A stretch of DNA of 64,000 bases from positions 62,001-126,000 of the forward strand of contig NZ_LYRP01000043.1 in assembly GCF_001655675.1 (NCBI RefSeq), given 5' to 3'. The DNA is from Mangrovibacter phragmitis. GTDB lineage: Bacteria > Pseudomonadota > Gammaproteobacteria > Enterobacterales > Enterobacteriaceae. Below the pieces are notes generated by a model. That model saw only the letters and a program-made list of their open reading frames with translations, had not been told where the DNA came from and searched no databases. Positions 26,695-36,278 of this stretch are shown one piece after another (position 1 is the stretch's first letter; each line of letters starts with the position of its first letter). The position numbers and the translations under genes are program-made.

Positions 26695-27525
26695 ATGATG
26701 AAGGCATTTATTTATTTTTCGCTGGCGCTGTTACTGGTGAGTTGCCGTGGCAATAATGACATTGAAGACCGGGGTTCCTACGAGGTTAATACCAGCCAGC
26801 ATGCTTATGCTGCTTTCCCCCGTGTGCACATACTGGTGATTCATTACACCGCTGGTGATTTCGATACATCCCTGAGCACACTGGTTGGCAATAATGTCAG
26901 TGCTCACTATTTAATTGCGCAAGAACAACCCAAGCCGGGTGATAAACCGTTGGTGTGGCAACTGGTTCCTGAAAGTGATATTGCGTGGCATGCCGGGGTC
27001 AGTTACTGGCGCGGTACTACCCGGTTAAATGATGTTTCTGTTGGGATTGAGCTGGAGAATGCCGGGTGGGTGCGGGAACATGGCGTGAAACGTTTTGCCC
27101 CTTTTCCTGTTATGCAGATTAATGCCTTAATCCCTCTGGCGCGCGATATTATTCAGCGCTATCACATCAAGCCGCAAAATGTAGTGGCCCACGCAGATAT
27201 CGCACCGCAACGTAAACAAGACCCCGGCCCGTTATTTCCATGGGAAATGCTGGCACACGAAGGCATTGGCGCCTGGCCCGACACGGCACGGGTTACGGTC
27301 TATCTTGCCGGGCGCCCCGCCTGGCAGCCTGTCCCCATGCCCGAAATGCTGGCGTTGCTTTCACGCTATGGTTATGAAGTGACGCCCGGGATGAGCGATG
27401 CAGAACAACACCGGGTAGTGGCTGCTTTCCAGATGCATTTTCGCCCGGCAAAGTATGATGGCAACCCAGATGCCCAGACCGAAGCAATTGCCCGCGCATT
27501 ACTGGAAAAATACCCGCATCACTAA
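26695..27525 (+). CDS. amiD: AmiD, N-acetylmuramoyl-L-alanine amidase lipoprotein
   Basis: 276-residue outer-membrane lipoprotein with an Amidase_2 fold that cleaves the amide bond between MurNAc (or anhydroMurNAc) and the peptide. Lipobox LLVSC. Zinc ligands lie in VIHYTA and in HADIAPQRKQDPGPLF; the substrate pocket includes WQLVPESDIAWHAG. The C-terminal domain is peptidoglycan-binding (AFQMHFRPAKYDG). Starting at 26695 (MMKAF) gives exactly the E. coli length; the open frame begins at 26614. E. coli name also ybjR. Confidence 0.94.
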   Translation: MMKAFIYFSLALLLVSCRGNNDIEDRGSYEVNTSQHAYAAFPRVHILVIHYTAGDFDTSLSTLVGNNVSAHYLIAQEQPKPGDKPLVWQLVPESDIAWHAGVSYWRGTTRLNDVSVGIELENAGWVREHGVKRFAPFPVMQINALIPLARDIIQRYHIKPQNVVAHADIAPQRKQDPGPLFPWEMLAHEGIGAWPDTARVTVYLAGRPAWQPVPMPEMLALLSRYGYEVTPGMSDAEQHRVVAAFQMHFRPAKYDGNPDAQTEAIARALLEKYPHH

Positions 27526-27640
27526 TGGCTTTTGTATAAGCACGGGCGAGAAATGATACGCCCGGCCGCGCCATAAAACCAAAGCGCGCAATCCATAAAA
27601 GCTGCGCGCCAGTTGGTTAATGAGAGAATAGCAAAAAACG

Positions 27641-28651
27641 TTAACGCAACCGCCCATGGTCTTTTAGCCATTCAGCAGTCAGGTGGATGCCTTCATCAAG
27701 AGAAATAACCGGCTGGTAGCCCAGTTCTGTTGCCGCCCGCTGTGTATCTAGTGTGAAATCAAAATTGAGTTTGGATACGCCGTAGTGAGTCAACGCAGGT
27801 TCACGCGACGCTTTATTGCCAAAACGTTCCATACCGCGGGCAAACATATCCAGCATGGGGTAAGGCACTGAACGAATTCGGCACTTTATACCCAGTTCAT
27901 CAATCAGGCGTTGCACGATTAACCGTAATGGGCGAGCTTCCTGATTAGTAATATTGTACGCCCGCCCGGATGGCAGTTTGTCACAGGCTTCACTGCTTGC
28001 CAGCCACATGGCATGCACCGCGTTTTCCTGGTAGGTCATATCCACCACAGCATCGCCGCCGCGCGGCAGCAAAATACTGCCATAGTGGCGCATCATTTGT
28101 ACCAGCCGGGGGAAAAACACTGTGTCATGGGGCCCGAACAGGCTTTGTGGGCGTAAAACCGTAAAGCGGGTTTGCGGGTTGGACTGCGCAAGGTGATGAA
28201 TGACATCTTCGGCCGCCGCTTTACTACGGGCAAACTCGTTGGCATAACGCACCGGGCGAAAATCTTCATGTACGTTATGGTGGTGGTGGTAATCGAAATA
28301 GAGTGAAGGTGAGGAGATATGGACAAAATTCCGCACGCCCCAGGCTACAGCCCATTCACCCAGGCGACGGGTCGCCCGGACATTCGCCAGATCAAAAGCA
28401 TCCTGGGTGCCCCATGGGGAGGTAAAACTGGAGCAATGCCACAGGGTATCGACCCCTGCAAGCATCGCTTTTGCCTGCGAAGAGACGAGGTCTGTCAGGT
28501 TGGCATGGATAAATTCTGCACCCAGTTTTTCCAGCAGTTGCCCCATGGCTGCGTTGGTTCCTGTGGCACGTACACTGACACCTTTGTGGCGCAGGTATTC
28601 CACCGCATTTCTGCCCAGGCCACTGGTTGCACCTGTGATCAGTACCTTCAT
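27641..28651 (-). CDS. ybjS: YbjS, NAD(P)-dependent epimerase/dehydratase-type protein
   Basis: 336-residue extended short-chain dehydrogenase (SDR). The nucleotide-binding [14 protein letters not shown] is at residues 7-20, and the catalytic Ser-Tyr-x3-Lys region is modified: HISSPSLYF is followed by RSKAAAEDV. It resembles 3-beta-hydroxysteroid dehydrogenase/isomerase-like proteins. Substrate unknown. In E. coli ybjS-ybjT-ltaE are neighbours in the same order; here 85 bases separate ybjS from ybjT. Confidence 0.9.
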   Translation of the reverse strand: MKVLITGATSGLGRNAVEYLRHKGVSVRATGTNAAMGQLLEKLGAEFIHANLTDLVSSQAKAMLAGVDTLWHCSSFTSPWGTQDAFDLANVRATRRLGEWAVAWGVRNFVHISSPSLYFDYHHHHNVHEDFRPVRYANEFARSKAAAEDVIHHLAQSNPQTRFTVLRPQSLFGPHDTVFFPRLVQMMRHYGSILLPRGGDAVVDMTYQENAVHAMWLASSEACDKLPSGRAYNITNQEARPLRLIVQRLIDELGIKCRIRSVPYPMLDMFARGMERFGNKASREPALTHYGVSKLNFDFTLDTQRAATELGYQPVISLDEGIHLTAEWLKDHGRLR

Positions 28652-28736
28652 GTAAACTCAGCTTTCTGTTGAAATGACGTGCGCATTTTTCCGTGAAAAG
28701 CGCACACATGCAATGGGCTGGTGGTAAGAAAACAGG

Positions 28737-30191
28737 TTAATCCGAGGTTTTTTTACCAGATTGTTCGGCCAACTGAATGACTCGTCTGACCATGCCACGA
28801 AAAATAAACAAATGTGCGGGGATCATCACCAACCAGTAGAGTAACCCTGAGAAGCCATGAGGATGCCACCAGGCGCGAATATCCACTTCCCGGTAATCGC
28901 CTTTATCCCGCAGGGTAAAACACAGACGACCCAGTCCTGGTGCTTTCATGCCAAATAATAAACTTAACTGTTTCTCCGGGTCTGCTATCAGCACTTTCCA
29001 GCTATCCACCTTATCGCCTTTTTGCAACCAAAGCCTGCCAGGGCGGCCTTTGGGTAAGGGGTGGCCCAGTAACCGGTCAATCAGGGCGCGTGTCGCCCAC
29101 AGTGGGCCACCAAAGAAAAAGCCTTCTTTCCCTCCTACCTGGTTTATCACCTGCCATAAAGAGGTTGCTGAAGCGGTAGTGCTCTGGGTGTGGCCTGCCT
29201 GTTTGGGAAAATAGCCGTATTCAGGTTGCCAGCGGGCATGGGCGTATTCATCAAACCCCCAGTCACTGGGATGTGCAAGGTGTTGTTCTTCTTCCAGCGT
29301 CTTACGCACGGCATCATCAAAAGTGGTGAGCTTTCGCGGGAACAGTTGTTGCAACTGGCTGGCATCCGGGAGCAGGTCATGAGCTATTCCCTGAATCAGT
29401 GCCTGAGCAGTCGCAGGGGGCACTGACGTTATCAGGTGCAAAAACCACACGGAGATCCAGCGTACCGGAAGAGGGATGGCAACCAGTGGGCGGTGAACAC
29501 CACTGATAGCCATAAAACGGTGAAATTGCTCCTGGTAAGAGAGCACTTCCGGGCCTGCGGCTTCGAAAACCTGGTGTCCATCGGGGGAATAAAACGCAAG
29601 CCGCACCAGGTAATAAAGTAAGTCATTGAGGGCGATGGGGCTGGTGCGTGAACGCACCCAGCGTGGCGGGGTCAGTAGCGGGAGGTTGTAAACCATATCG
29701 CGCATGACTTCGAACGCTGCAGAGCCGGCACCGACAATAATCCCTGCCCGCAACTCGGTGAGCGGAACGCCAGCTTCACCCAGAATTTGTGCAGTCTGGT
29801 AACGGGCAAGCATATGGCCAGAGCGGGTATCTGGCTCCCGGGGTTGTAATGCGCTGACAAAAATCAGGTGCCTGACCGGGTATTGTTTCAGTTCATCACG
29901 CAGGTGGCGGGCGCAACGGGCCTCTCGCTGAATAAAGTCCGCACCATCGCCCATGCAGTGAACCAGGTAGTAGACGATATCACATTGGTGCAGCAGTGGT
30001 TTCAGGCTACCGTTTTTGAGGAGATCAACCTGGTGGCATTGTACATTTTCCCAATGCTGGTCTTCCAGCCAGCTAACATTGCGGGCCGCAGCAATAACCT
30101 GGTGCCCTTCGGCCACCAGCCGCGGAACCAGGCGCTGTCCAATATAACCGCTGGCTCCGAGCACCAGAATACGCAATGTAGTTTGTTCCAT
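28737..30191 (-). CDS. ybjT: YbjT, NAD(P)-binding protein with DUF2867 domain
   Basis: 484-residue protein with an N-terminal SDR-type Rossmann domain ([22 protein letters not shown]) and a C-terminal DUF2867 domain (about residues 330-470, ending with hydrophobic [19 protein letters not shown]). Function unknown; orthologue of E. coli YbjT. The start overlaps the stop of ltaE (ATGA), implying co-translation with ltaE. Confidence 0.9.
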   Translation of the reverse strand: MEQTTLRILVLGASGYIGQRLVPRLVAEGHQVIAAARNVSWLEDQHWENVQCHQVDLLKNGSLKPLLHQCDIVYYLVHCMGDGADFIQREARCARHLRDELKQYPVRHLIFVSALQPREPDTRSGHMLARYQTAQILGEAGVPLTELRAGIIVGAGSAAFEVMRDMVYNLPLLTPPRWVRSRTSPIALNDLLYYLVRLAFYSPDGHQVFEAAGPEVLSYQEQFHRFMAISGVHRPLVAIPLPVRWISVWFLHLITSVPPATAQALIQGIAHDLLPDASQLQQLFPRKLTTFDDAVRKTLEEEQHLAHPSDWGFDEYAHARWQPEYGYFPKQAGHTQSTTASATSLWQVINQVGGKEGFFFGGPLWATRALIDRLLGHPLPKGRPGRLWLQKGDKVDSWKVLIADPEKQLSLLFGMKAPGLGRLCFTLRDKGDYREVDIRAWWHPHGFSGLLYWLVMIPAHLFIFRGMVRRVIQLAEQSGKKTSD

Positions 30192-31192
30192 CAGTTGTTG
30201 AAAAACGCACGCCAGTTTTCAACAACGTTTTGTAACGCCTCACGGTCAACATCAGGGTGTGTGACAATGCGGGTTACCGGTGCTGCATTAAGCAAGATTT
30301 GTTTGTGGGAGAAGTATTCACTCAGTGCCTGAACTTTATCCTGGGGTACGCGTACAAACAGCATATTAGTATCCTGGCGAGTGACATCCGCACCACATTC
30401 ACGCAACTGCTGTGCCAGCCAGGCGGCGTTATCGTGGTCATCCTGCAAACGTGTCACATTGTTTTTGAGTGCGTATAGCCCGGCTGCAGCAAGGATCCCT
30501 GCCTGGCGCATACCTCCGCCGCACATTTTTCGCCAGCGTAATGCGCGTGAGATATAAGATTTGCTACCTATCAGGAGCGAGCCTGCGGGTGCGCCAAGGC
30601 CTTTTGACAGGCAAATAGTCAGCGAGTCGCAATATTGGGTGAGTTCATGCAGTTCACACTGGCTGGCGACGGCGGCATTGAAAATACGCGCACCATCAAT
30701 ATGCAGGGCAAGCCCTCGTTCACGGCTAAAGGACCAGGCGCTGGCGAGATAATCTACGGGCAGCACTTTGCCATTGTGGGTATTTTCCAGACTGAGCAGG
30801 CGGGTGCGGGCAAAATGCACATCGTCAGGTTTGATTTTCGCCGCTACTTTATCCAGTGGTAATGTACCATCGGGCGCGGCATCAATTGGTTGAGGCTGAA
30901 TACTGCCCAATACAGCGGCCCCACCGGCTTCGTATAAGTAATTATGGGCACCCTGGCCCACAATATACTCTTCTCCGCGTTCACAGTGACTGAGTAACGC
31001 GACCAGGTTTGCCTGCGTACCTGTTGGCAAAAACAGTGCAGCTTCTTTGTTGCACAATTGTGCCGCATAATCCTGCAGCGCATTGACTGTTGGGTCATCA
31101 CCATAGACGTCGTCCCCAACCGGGGCGTTCATCATGGCTTCGCGCATAGCAAAACTGGGGCGGGTTACGGTGTCGCTGCGTAAATCAATCAC
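30191..31192 (-). CDS. ltaE: LtaE, low-specificity L-threonine aldolase
   Basis: 333-residue PLP enzyme that cleaves L-threonine and L-allo-threonine to glycine and acetaldehyde, and can also act on phenylserine-type substrates. The N-terminus [17 protein letters not shown] is diagnostic, and the PLP lysine lies in [14 protein letters not shown]. It is the first gene of the ltaE-ybjT-ybjS set. In E. coli poxB precedes it; here hcr is directly next, 112 bases away. Confidence 0.95.
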   Translation of the reverse strand: MIDLRSDTVTRPSFAMREAMMNAPVGDDVYGDDPTVNALQDYAAQLCNKEAALFLPTGTQANLVALLSHCERGEEYIVGQGAHNYLYEAGGAAVLGSIQPQPIDAAPDGTLPLDKVAAKIKPDDVHFARTRLLSLENTHNGKVLPVDYLASAWSFSRERGLALHIDGARIFNAAVASQCELHELTQYCDSLTICLSKGLGAPAGSLLIGSKSYISRALRWRKMCGGGMRQAGILAAAGLYALKNNVTRLQDDHDNAAWLAQQLRECGADVTRQDTNMLFVRVPQDKVQALSEYFSHKQILLNAAPVTRIVTHPDVDREALQNVVENWRAFFNN

Positions 31193-31304
31193 GAGGCTTC
31201 CTTTGTTTTTGCGAAGAGAAGCCTCTGTTTTACCGGAACCGCCCTGTTTGCGCTACTACTAAACAACCATGCAACACTCGCTTTTCCCACGAGTAGCCAG
31301 CGAG

Positions 31305-32276
31305 TCAGGCCAGTTCCAGGTCACTTTGTGGCTGACAGGCACAAGCCAGCACATAACCTTCGGCAATCTCTTGCTCTGTCAGGGTTGCCGTGCTGCTGAC
31401 CTGGTATTTGCCTTTGGTAATGCGTGTCTTACAACAACCACAGACACCCGCCCGGCAGGCACTGTTCACCGCAACCTGATTTTGTTCCAGTACTTCCAGC
31501 AAACTCAGGCCAACAGGAGCCTGGAAGTTTCTGAGTGGAGAGTGGGTTGTAAAAGTTAGCTTGCCTCCGCCAGGCTGTTTAATGGGAGGAATAAAGAAAG
31601 CCTCTTTGTGTACTTCTGTGGCTCCGGCTTCCCGGGCCAGGGATTCGACCAGCGTCATGAAGGGGGCAGGGCCGCAGGTCATCACGGTACGGCCAGCAAT
31701 ATTGGGCACGCTGTTAATCAGCGTAGCGGTAACGCGCCCACTCAGCATGCCTTCTTGTGTTCCCTGTTCTGCCACCAGTGTTACCGGGACGGTTTGCCAT
31801 TCGCCGGCAAAAATAATGTCCTGTTCGCTGCGCACACAGTAAATCACCTGAACATCGTCCTCCGGGCGTTTAGCCTGTAACCAACGGTACATCGACATAA
31901 TCGGTGTGACGCCACAACCACCTGCAACCAGTAACCAACTGTGCGCAGATTTATCTGCACAGGTGAAATCCCCTTGTGCTTCTGACAGCCACAGTTCGTC
32001 ACCAATGTGAACCTCGCGGGTCAGCCATTGTGACCCGGTGCCATTTTCAATACGGCGGATAGTCAGTGACAGAAACGGGCTGACTCCCGGTGTGGATGAC
32101 AGGCTGTAGGCACGCACGGTGTCCGGGGTGTTACCAATACTCACCAGAGCATATTGCCCTGGCTTATAGGGGTAAAAATCATGGCAAATGAGTGCCAGCG
32201 TATACACATCTGGCGTCTCCTGAATAATATGATGTACCTGCATGCGGTGCGGGCAACGTGGATTGGGTATCGTCAT
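31305..32276 (-). CDS. hcr: Hcr, NADH oxidoreductase for hybrid cluster protein
   Basis: 323-residue electron-transfer partner of Hcp. It has an FAD-binding domain (RAYSLSSTPG), an NAD-binding domain (VAGGCGVTPIMSMYRW) and a C-terminal plant-type [2Fe-2S] ferredoxin domain with CRAGVCGCC and the last cysteine in VLACAC. Only 20 bases separate it from hcp, so they form one operon. In E. coli it protects Hcp from auto-inactivation during nitric oxide reduction. Confidence 0.95.
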   Translation of the reverse strand: MTIPNPRCPHRMQVHHIIQETPDVYTLALICHDFYPYKPGQYALVSIGNTPDTVRAYSLSSTPGVSPFLSLTIRRIENGTGSQWLTREVHIGDELWLSEAQGDFTCADKSAHSWLLVAGGCGVTPIMSMYRWLQAKRPEDDVQVIYCVRSEQDIIFAGEWQTVPVTLVAEQGTQEGMLSGRVTATLINSVPNIAGRTVMTCGPAPFMTLVESLAREAGATEVHKEAFFIPPIKQPGGGKLTFTTHSPLRNFQAPVGLSLLEVLEQNQVAVNSACRAGVCGCCKTRITKGKYQVSSTATLTEQEIAEGYVLACACQPQSDLELA

Positions 32277-32296
32277 CAGCCTTGCTCCTTATACCT

Positions 32297-33949
32297 TTAT
32301 GCACCGAGTAACTGCTGCATATCCTGCTCAACGGAAGTGATTTGGCGCAGTCCAAATTTTTCGTTCAGGACAGAAAGCAGGTTGGGGGTGAGGAATGCAG
32401 GTGCTGTTGGGCCAGTGACAATATTGGTCACACCCAGCGATAGCAGTGTCAGAAGTATTACAATGGCTTTTTGTTCAAACCAGGATAGCACCAGGCTGAG
32501 TGGCAAGTCATTTACGCCACAGCCCAGTTTTTCAGCCAGAGTGACAGCCAGCATAATAGCGGAATAGGCATCGTTGCACTGGCCTGCGTCAATCAGGCGA
32601 GGCAGGCCTTCAAGCGTGCCAAAATCAAGTTTGTTGAACCGGTATTTTCCGCAAGCCAAAGTCAGCACCAGGCAATCATTTGGTACCTGGGTTGCGAAAT
32701 CGGTAAAGTAGCTCCTCTCTCCACGGGCACCATCGCACCCGCCAACCAGGAAAACATGGCGCAACACGCCCCGGCTGACCATGTCAATTAATGTGTCTGC
32801 CGCTCCCAGTAATGTCTGGCGGCCAAAGCCGACAGTAATTAAGTGCTCAATTTCACTGTACGGGAAGCCCTGCATCTGTTGTGCCTGAGCAATTACTGGT
32901 GCGAAATCATCACCTTCCAGGTGTTTAACACCCGGCCAGCCAACGATACTGCGGGTCCAGATGCGGTCATCATAAGCTTCACGAGATGGATCAATGATGC
33001 AGTTGGATGTCATCACGATGGGGCCAGGAAAGCGGGCGAATTCACTTTGCTGGTTTTGCCAGCCACTGCCGTAGTTTCCCACCAGGTGGCTGTATTTACG
33101 CAGTTCCGGATACCCATGGGCTGGCAGCATTTCACCGTGGGTGTAAATATTGATGCCTGTGCCTTCTGTTTGTTGTAACAAATTCTGCAGGTCACGCAGG
33201 TCATGCCCGGAAATTAAAATACATTTACCGGCGACGGGTTTGACATTCACCTGAGTCGGAGTTGGGTGGCCGTATGCCGTGGTTTCACCGGCATCCAGCA
33301 TTTGCATGATTGCAAAGTTCATCTGACCGATTTCCATCGCACACTCCAGCAGTGCAGACATATCACCAGGCCAGGTACCCAACCATGCCATAATTTTATG
33401 GTAACGGGCATAGATATCGTCGTTTTGCTGGCCCAGCACATGCGCATGCTCCATGTAAGCCGCTGCACCTTTAAGCCCGTACAGGCACAACAGACGCAGG
33501 CCGAGAATATCTTCACCAATCTCTGTTTTGTCGCGGTTGGGCGCAAACTGTGCAGCCTGGCGCTGCAGCTCGCCCAGGTCTTCGCTGACAAGGGTAATAT
33601 CAGCCATTGGGTGGTTTACCACCAGATCTGGAGAGACAGCCATGCAGCGCTGGCGCAGGCTTTCCCTGCGCACAATAGTTTCACGAGCATAACCCACAAT
33701 ACGCGGTGAATCGAAGTTAACATTGGTGAGTGTGGCGAAAAATGCACGAGGAGCAAAACTGTCTGTGTCGTTATCGGTGATGCCTCTGGCACGGGCTTCT
33801 GTCGCCCATACTGAGAGTCCCTGCAGGCAGGCAATCAGCAGATCCTGCAGATCGGATGTTTGAGCTGTTTTCCCACAAACCCCTTGAGCCCATGCGCAAC
33901 CGTTACCAGCTGGCGTCCGCATTGTTTGTTCACATTGCACACAAAACAT
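32297..33949 (-). CDS. hcp: Hcp, hybrid cluster protein (nitric oxide reductase)
   Basis: 550-residue protein carrying a [2Fe-2S] cluster bound by C3, C6, C18 and C25, plus the hybrid 4Fe-2S-2O cluster. In E. coli it is a high-affinity NO reductase made under anaerobic nitrosative stress, and is also reported as an S-nitrosylase. The start at 33949 gives the exact E. coli length; a frame to 33982 adds 11 residues. NsrR- and FNR-like sites lie upstream. Confidence 0.96.
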   Translation of the reverse strand: MFCVQCEQTMRTPAGNGCAWAQGVCGKTAQTSDLQDLLIACLQGLSVWATEARARGITDNDTDSFAPRAFFATLTNVNFDSPRIVGYARETIVRRESLRQRCMAVSPDLVVNHPMADITLVSEDLGELQRQAAQFAPNRDKTEIGEDILGLRLLCLYGLKGAAAYMEHAHVLGQQNDDIYARYHKIMAWLGTWPGDMSALLECAMEIGQMNFAIMQMLDAGETTAYGHPTPTQVNVKPVAGKCILISGHDLRDLQNLLQQTEGTGINIYTHGEMLPAHGYPELRKYSHLVGNYGSGWQNQQSEFARFPGPIVMTSNCIIDPSREAYDDRIWTRSIVGWPGVKHLEGDDFAPVIAQAQQMQGFPYSEIEHLITVGFGRQTLLGAADTLIDMVSRGVLRHVFLVGGCDGARGERSYFTDFATQVPNDCLVLTLACGKYRFNKLDFGTLEGLPRLIDAGQCNDAYSAIMLAVTLAEKLGCGVNDLPLSLVLSWFEQKAIVILLTLLSLGVTNIVTGPTAPAFLTPNLLSVLNEKFGLRQITSVEQDMQQLLGA

Positions 33950-33961
33950 AGTTGAACCCTT

Positions 33962-33985
33962 AAAGTTATATTTAAAATGCATGTT
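33962..33985. promoter_or_regulatory. Possible NsrR site upstream of hcp
   Basis: On the minus strand AACATGCATTT fits the NsrR half-site AAGATGCATTT at 10 of 11 bases, and the second half AAATATAACTT fits about 8 of 11. It lies 13-36 bases upstream of the hcp ATG. In E. coli hcp-hcr is the strongest NsrR-repressed operon. Confidence 0.5.
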
Positions 33986-34044
33986 TAAGAGTAAAAGCAG
34001 AAGAGTGCAGAGAAAAGGTATTTTAAATGTAACTTTATCTTAGT

Positions 34045-34058
34045 TTGATTTACCGCAA
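34045..34058. promoter_or_regulatory. Possible FNR site upstream of hcp
   Basis: TTGATTTACCGCAA matches the FNR palindrome TTGAT-N4-ATCAA at 8 of 10 defined bases, about 100 bases upstream of the hcp ATG. hcp is FNR-activated in E. coli. The position would suit an activator, but the site is degenerate. Confidence 0.45.
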
Positions 34059-34091
34059 TTTTTGGCGGCATTGCTACCGCCAATAACCGGG

Positions 34092-34991
34092 TTAATGAGA
34101 AAAGAAAGCCATCAATACAGGGACTAACAGGCTTAGTACGAATCCGTGCACAATGGCGGGCGGCACAATCTCTATCCCGCCACTGCGTTGCAGTACTGGC
34201 AGTGTGAAATCCATGGAGGTAGCGCCACAAATACCCAGCGCGGTAGAACGGCTGTGGCGAATCAGGCCGGGAATAAGCATGATAGCAATCAATTCGCGGG
34301 CCAGATCATTGAAGAATGCGGCACTACCAATGACCGGCCCCCAGGACTCCGTCATCAAAATACCTGACAATGAATACCAGCCAAAACCGGAAGACATTGC
34401 CAGCCCGGCCTTTAGAGGCAGACCGAGTACAAATGCATTGATAACACCACCACACAATGAACTGGCTATCACTACGCCACTGACCATCATCCCACGGCGG
34501 TTCAGGACAATTTGCTTTAGTGTCATGCTGCTGTTACGTAACTGAATACCTATCAGAAACAGAAGAAATATTAAGGTGTACTCACTGGCTTGTGTGGCAT
34601 GGCGTAGCAGGCTCAGTCCACTCATGCCCAGAACAAAACCGGCAACAACGACGCCGCAAAGCTTGAGTGATTCCAGCGCCATGGCAAGGCGTGATGGCAG
34701 TGCTTCTTGCTGATGTTGGTGGCGCCACGGGCGCAGCGATTCCAGTAGCCACAGTGCGCCAATATTCAGGGTGATAATGACAAAAACGCTCACGGCGGCA
34801 TAATGGAATATCGCCACCAGGTTGCTACCCAGGTTATCCAAAAATGCCAGGCTTATCCCCATGAAAAACAGAATGATATAGACAATCCAGCTTAACATCC
34901 GGTTAATAAACTTTAGCGCAGAACGGCTCTTGAATGGTAACAGATACCCCAGAATGAGGGGCAGAAGAATAATAAGCAGTCCCGCGAGCAT
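34092..34991 (-). CDS. lysO: LysO, L-lysine exporter
   Basis: 299-residue inner-membrane protein (YbjE in E. coli) that exports lysine and its toxic analogue thialysine. About eight hydrophobic segments are visible. Conserved acidic and polar stretches are FFMGISLAFLDNL and SGFGWYSLSGIL, followed by AAFFNDLARELIAI and CGATSMDFTLPVL. The last gene before hcp on this strand; the 100 bases to hcp are intergenic. In E. coli it is under ArgR control, but I see no clear ARG box here. Confidence 0.93.
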   Translation of the reverse strand: MLAGLLIILLPLILGYLLPFKSRSALKFINRMLSWIVYIILFFMGISLAFLDNLGSNLVAIFHYAAVSVFVIITLNIGALWLLESLRPWRHQHQQEALPSRLAMALESLKLCGVVVAGFVLGMSGLSLLRHATQASEYTLIFLLFLIGIQLRNSSMTLKQIVLNRRGMMVSGVVIASSLCGGVINAFVLGLPLKAGLAMSSGFGWYSLSGILMTESWGPVIGSAAFFNDLARELIAIMLIPGLIRHSRSTALGICGATSMDFTLPVLQRSGGIEIVPPAIVHGFVLSLLVPVLMAFFSH

Positions 34992-35100
34992 TTAAGACGA
35001 CATCCATGAGAGAAGTAGTAAGAAACTTCACACTAGCGAAAAAAGGGCATTGAGTAAAGAATGATAAATAGTTGTTACAACAGTAATCTCAGCTGGCGTA

Positions 35101-35122
35101 AAAAAGCCCGGGTAAACCGGGC
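35101..35122 (-). terminator. Terminator after aqpZ
   Basis: On the minus strand GCCCGG (rev. of 35117-35122) pairs with CCGGGC (rev. of 35106-35111) around a 5-base loop and runs into a T-tract extending beyond 35105, about 55 bases past the aqpZ stop. Confidence 0.8.
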
Positions 35123-35176
35123 ATGAAGGCAGAAAAAGCTAATAGTTGTATAATAAATAATCTCATTTATGGATGG

Positions 35177-35872
35177 CTACTGGCGTTTCTCTAATAAAGT
35201 CCGGTAAATAAGACCACCCAGAATACCGCCGATAATTGGCATTACCCAGAAGAGCCAAAGTTGCTGCAATGCCCAGCCACCCTGAAAAATAGCCACAGCA
35301 GTGCTACGGGCCGGGTTGACGGATGTATTAGTTACTGGAATGCTAATTAAATGAATAAGCGTTAATGCCAGGCCAATTGCAATAGGGGCAAAGCCCGCAG
35401 GTGCAAATTTATCTGTTGCACCATGAATAACTAACAGGAAACCGCAAGTCAGGACAATTTCAATAATAATCGCGGAGGTCATCGAATAATGGTCTGGTGA
35501 ATGCTCACCATAACCATTTGAAGCAAAACCGCTGGCTGCTGCGTCAAAACCTGCTTTGCCACTGGCAACTAAATAAAGAATAGCAGCGGCAACAATGCCG
35601 CCAATAACCTGAGCGACAATATAGCCAATGACCTCTTTGGCAGGAAAGCGCCCTCCTGCCCACAAACCCAGCGTTACCGCAGGGTTGAAGTGGCCGCCAG
35701 AAATATGTCCAACAGCAAAAGCCATGGTTAACACTGTTAACCCAAATGCCAATGCCACCCCAACAAAACCAATGCCTAATTCTGGATAAGCTGCCGCAAA
35801 GATTGCACTACCACAACCGCCAAAGACCAACCAGAATGTTCCAAAAAATTCTGCTGCTAATTTTCTGGCCAT
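35177..35872 (-). CDS. aqpZ: AqpZ, aquaporin Z
   Basis: 231-residue water channel. It has six membrane helices and the two NPA boxes: HFNPAVTLG (first half) and NTSVNPARS (second half). The selectivity-filter Arg follows the second NPA, and no extended loop D is present, so it fits an aquaporin rather than a glycerol facilitator. The start at 35872 ([14 protein letters not shown]), after GAGGTGAAT, equals the E. coli length; the open frame to 36055 has an unrelated AT-rich extension. Confidence 0.96.
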   Translation of the reverse strand: MARKLAAEFFGTFWLVFGGCGSAIFAAAYPELGIGFVGVALAFGLTVLTMAFAVGHISGGHFNPAVTLGLWAGGRFPAKEVIGYIVAQVIGGIVAAAILYLVASGKAGFDAAASGFASNGYGEHSPDHYSMTSAIIIEIVLTCGFLLVIHGATDKFAPAGFAPIAIGLALTLIHLISIPVTNTSVNPARSTAVAIFQGGWALQQLWLFWVMPIIGGILGGLIYRTLLEKRQ

Positions 35873-36278
35873 ATTCACCTCGTTAAAAAGACAGATAATT
35901 TTTGTGTTTAAGATACGAATATAAATTAAGAAAAAGCCATGCGTTACCATGTAAATAAAGGGTTGCGCATTAATAGGAATACCAATGTTCACCAGAAGCA
36001 GACTGGTGAGTTGATATATGACTTGTTCACTTTTTATAGATATTATCACGAACAAAAAAAGTGTAGATAACTTTTGTTAAGGTGGTGGAAAATTCTTACT
36101 TATGGGTTATTTCTGTATAATTGATTTATTACTGCTACAAGGGAAAAATGGGATACCCCATTATTTACCAGTTTTTATCCTGGTTGAGAGTTCAGGCATG
36201 TCTTCTGGTTTATTCCCCCGCTATACTGAGAAAACAATGCGTTGCGTTGTGCATCGCCAGAAGCAAACAGGAGTGGCT

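Noticed and set aside
31276-31305. Stem ACTCGCT / AGCGAGT at the hcr end as a terminator
   Set aside because: The stem has a 16-base loop, overlaps the hcr stop codon and lacks a T-run on either strand.
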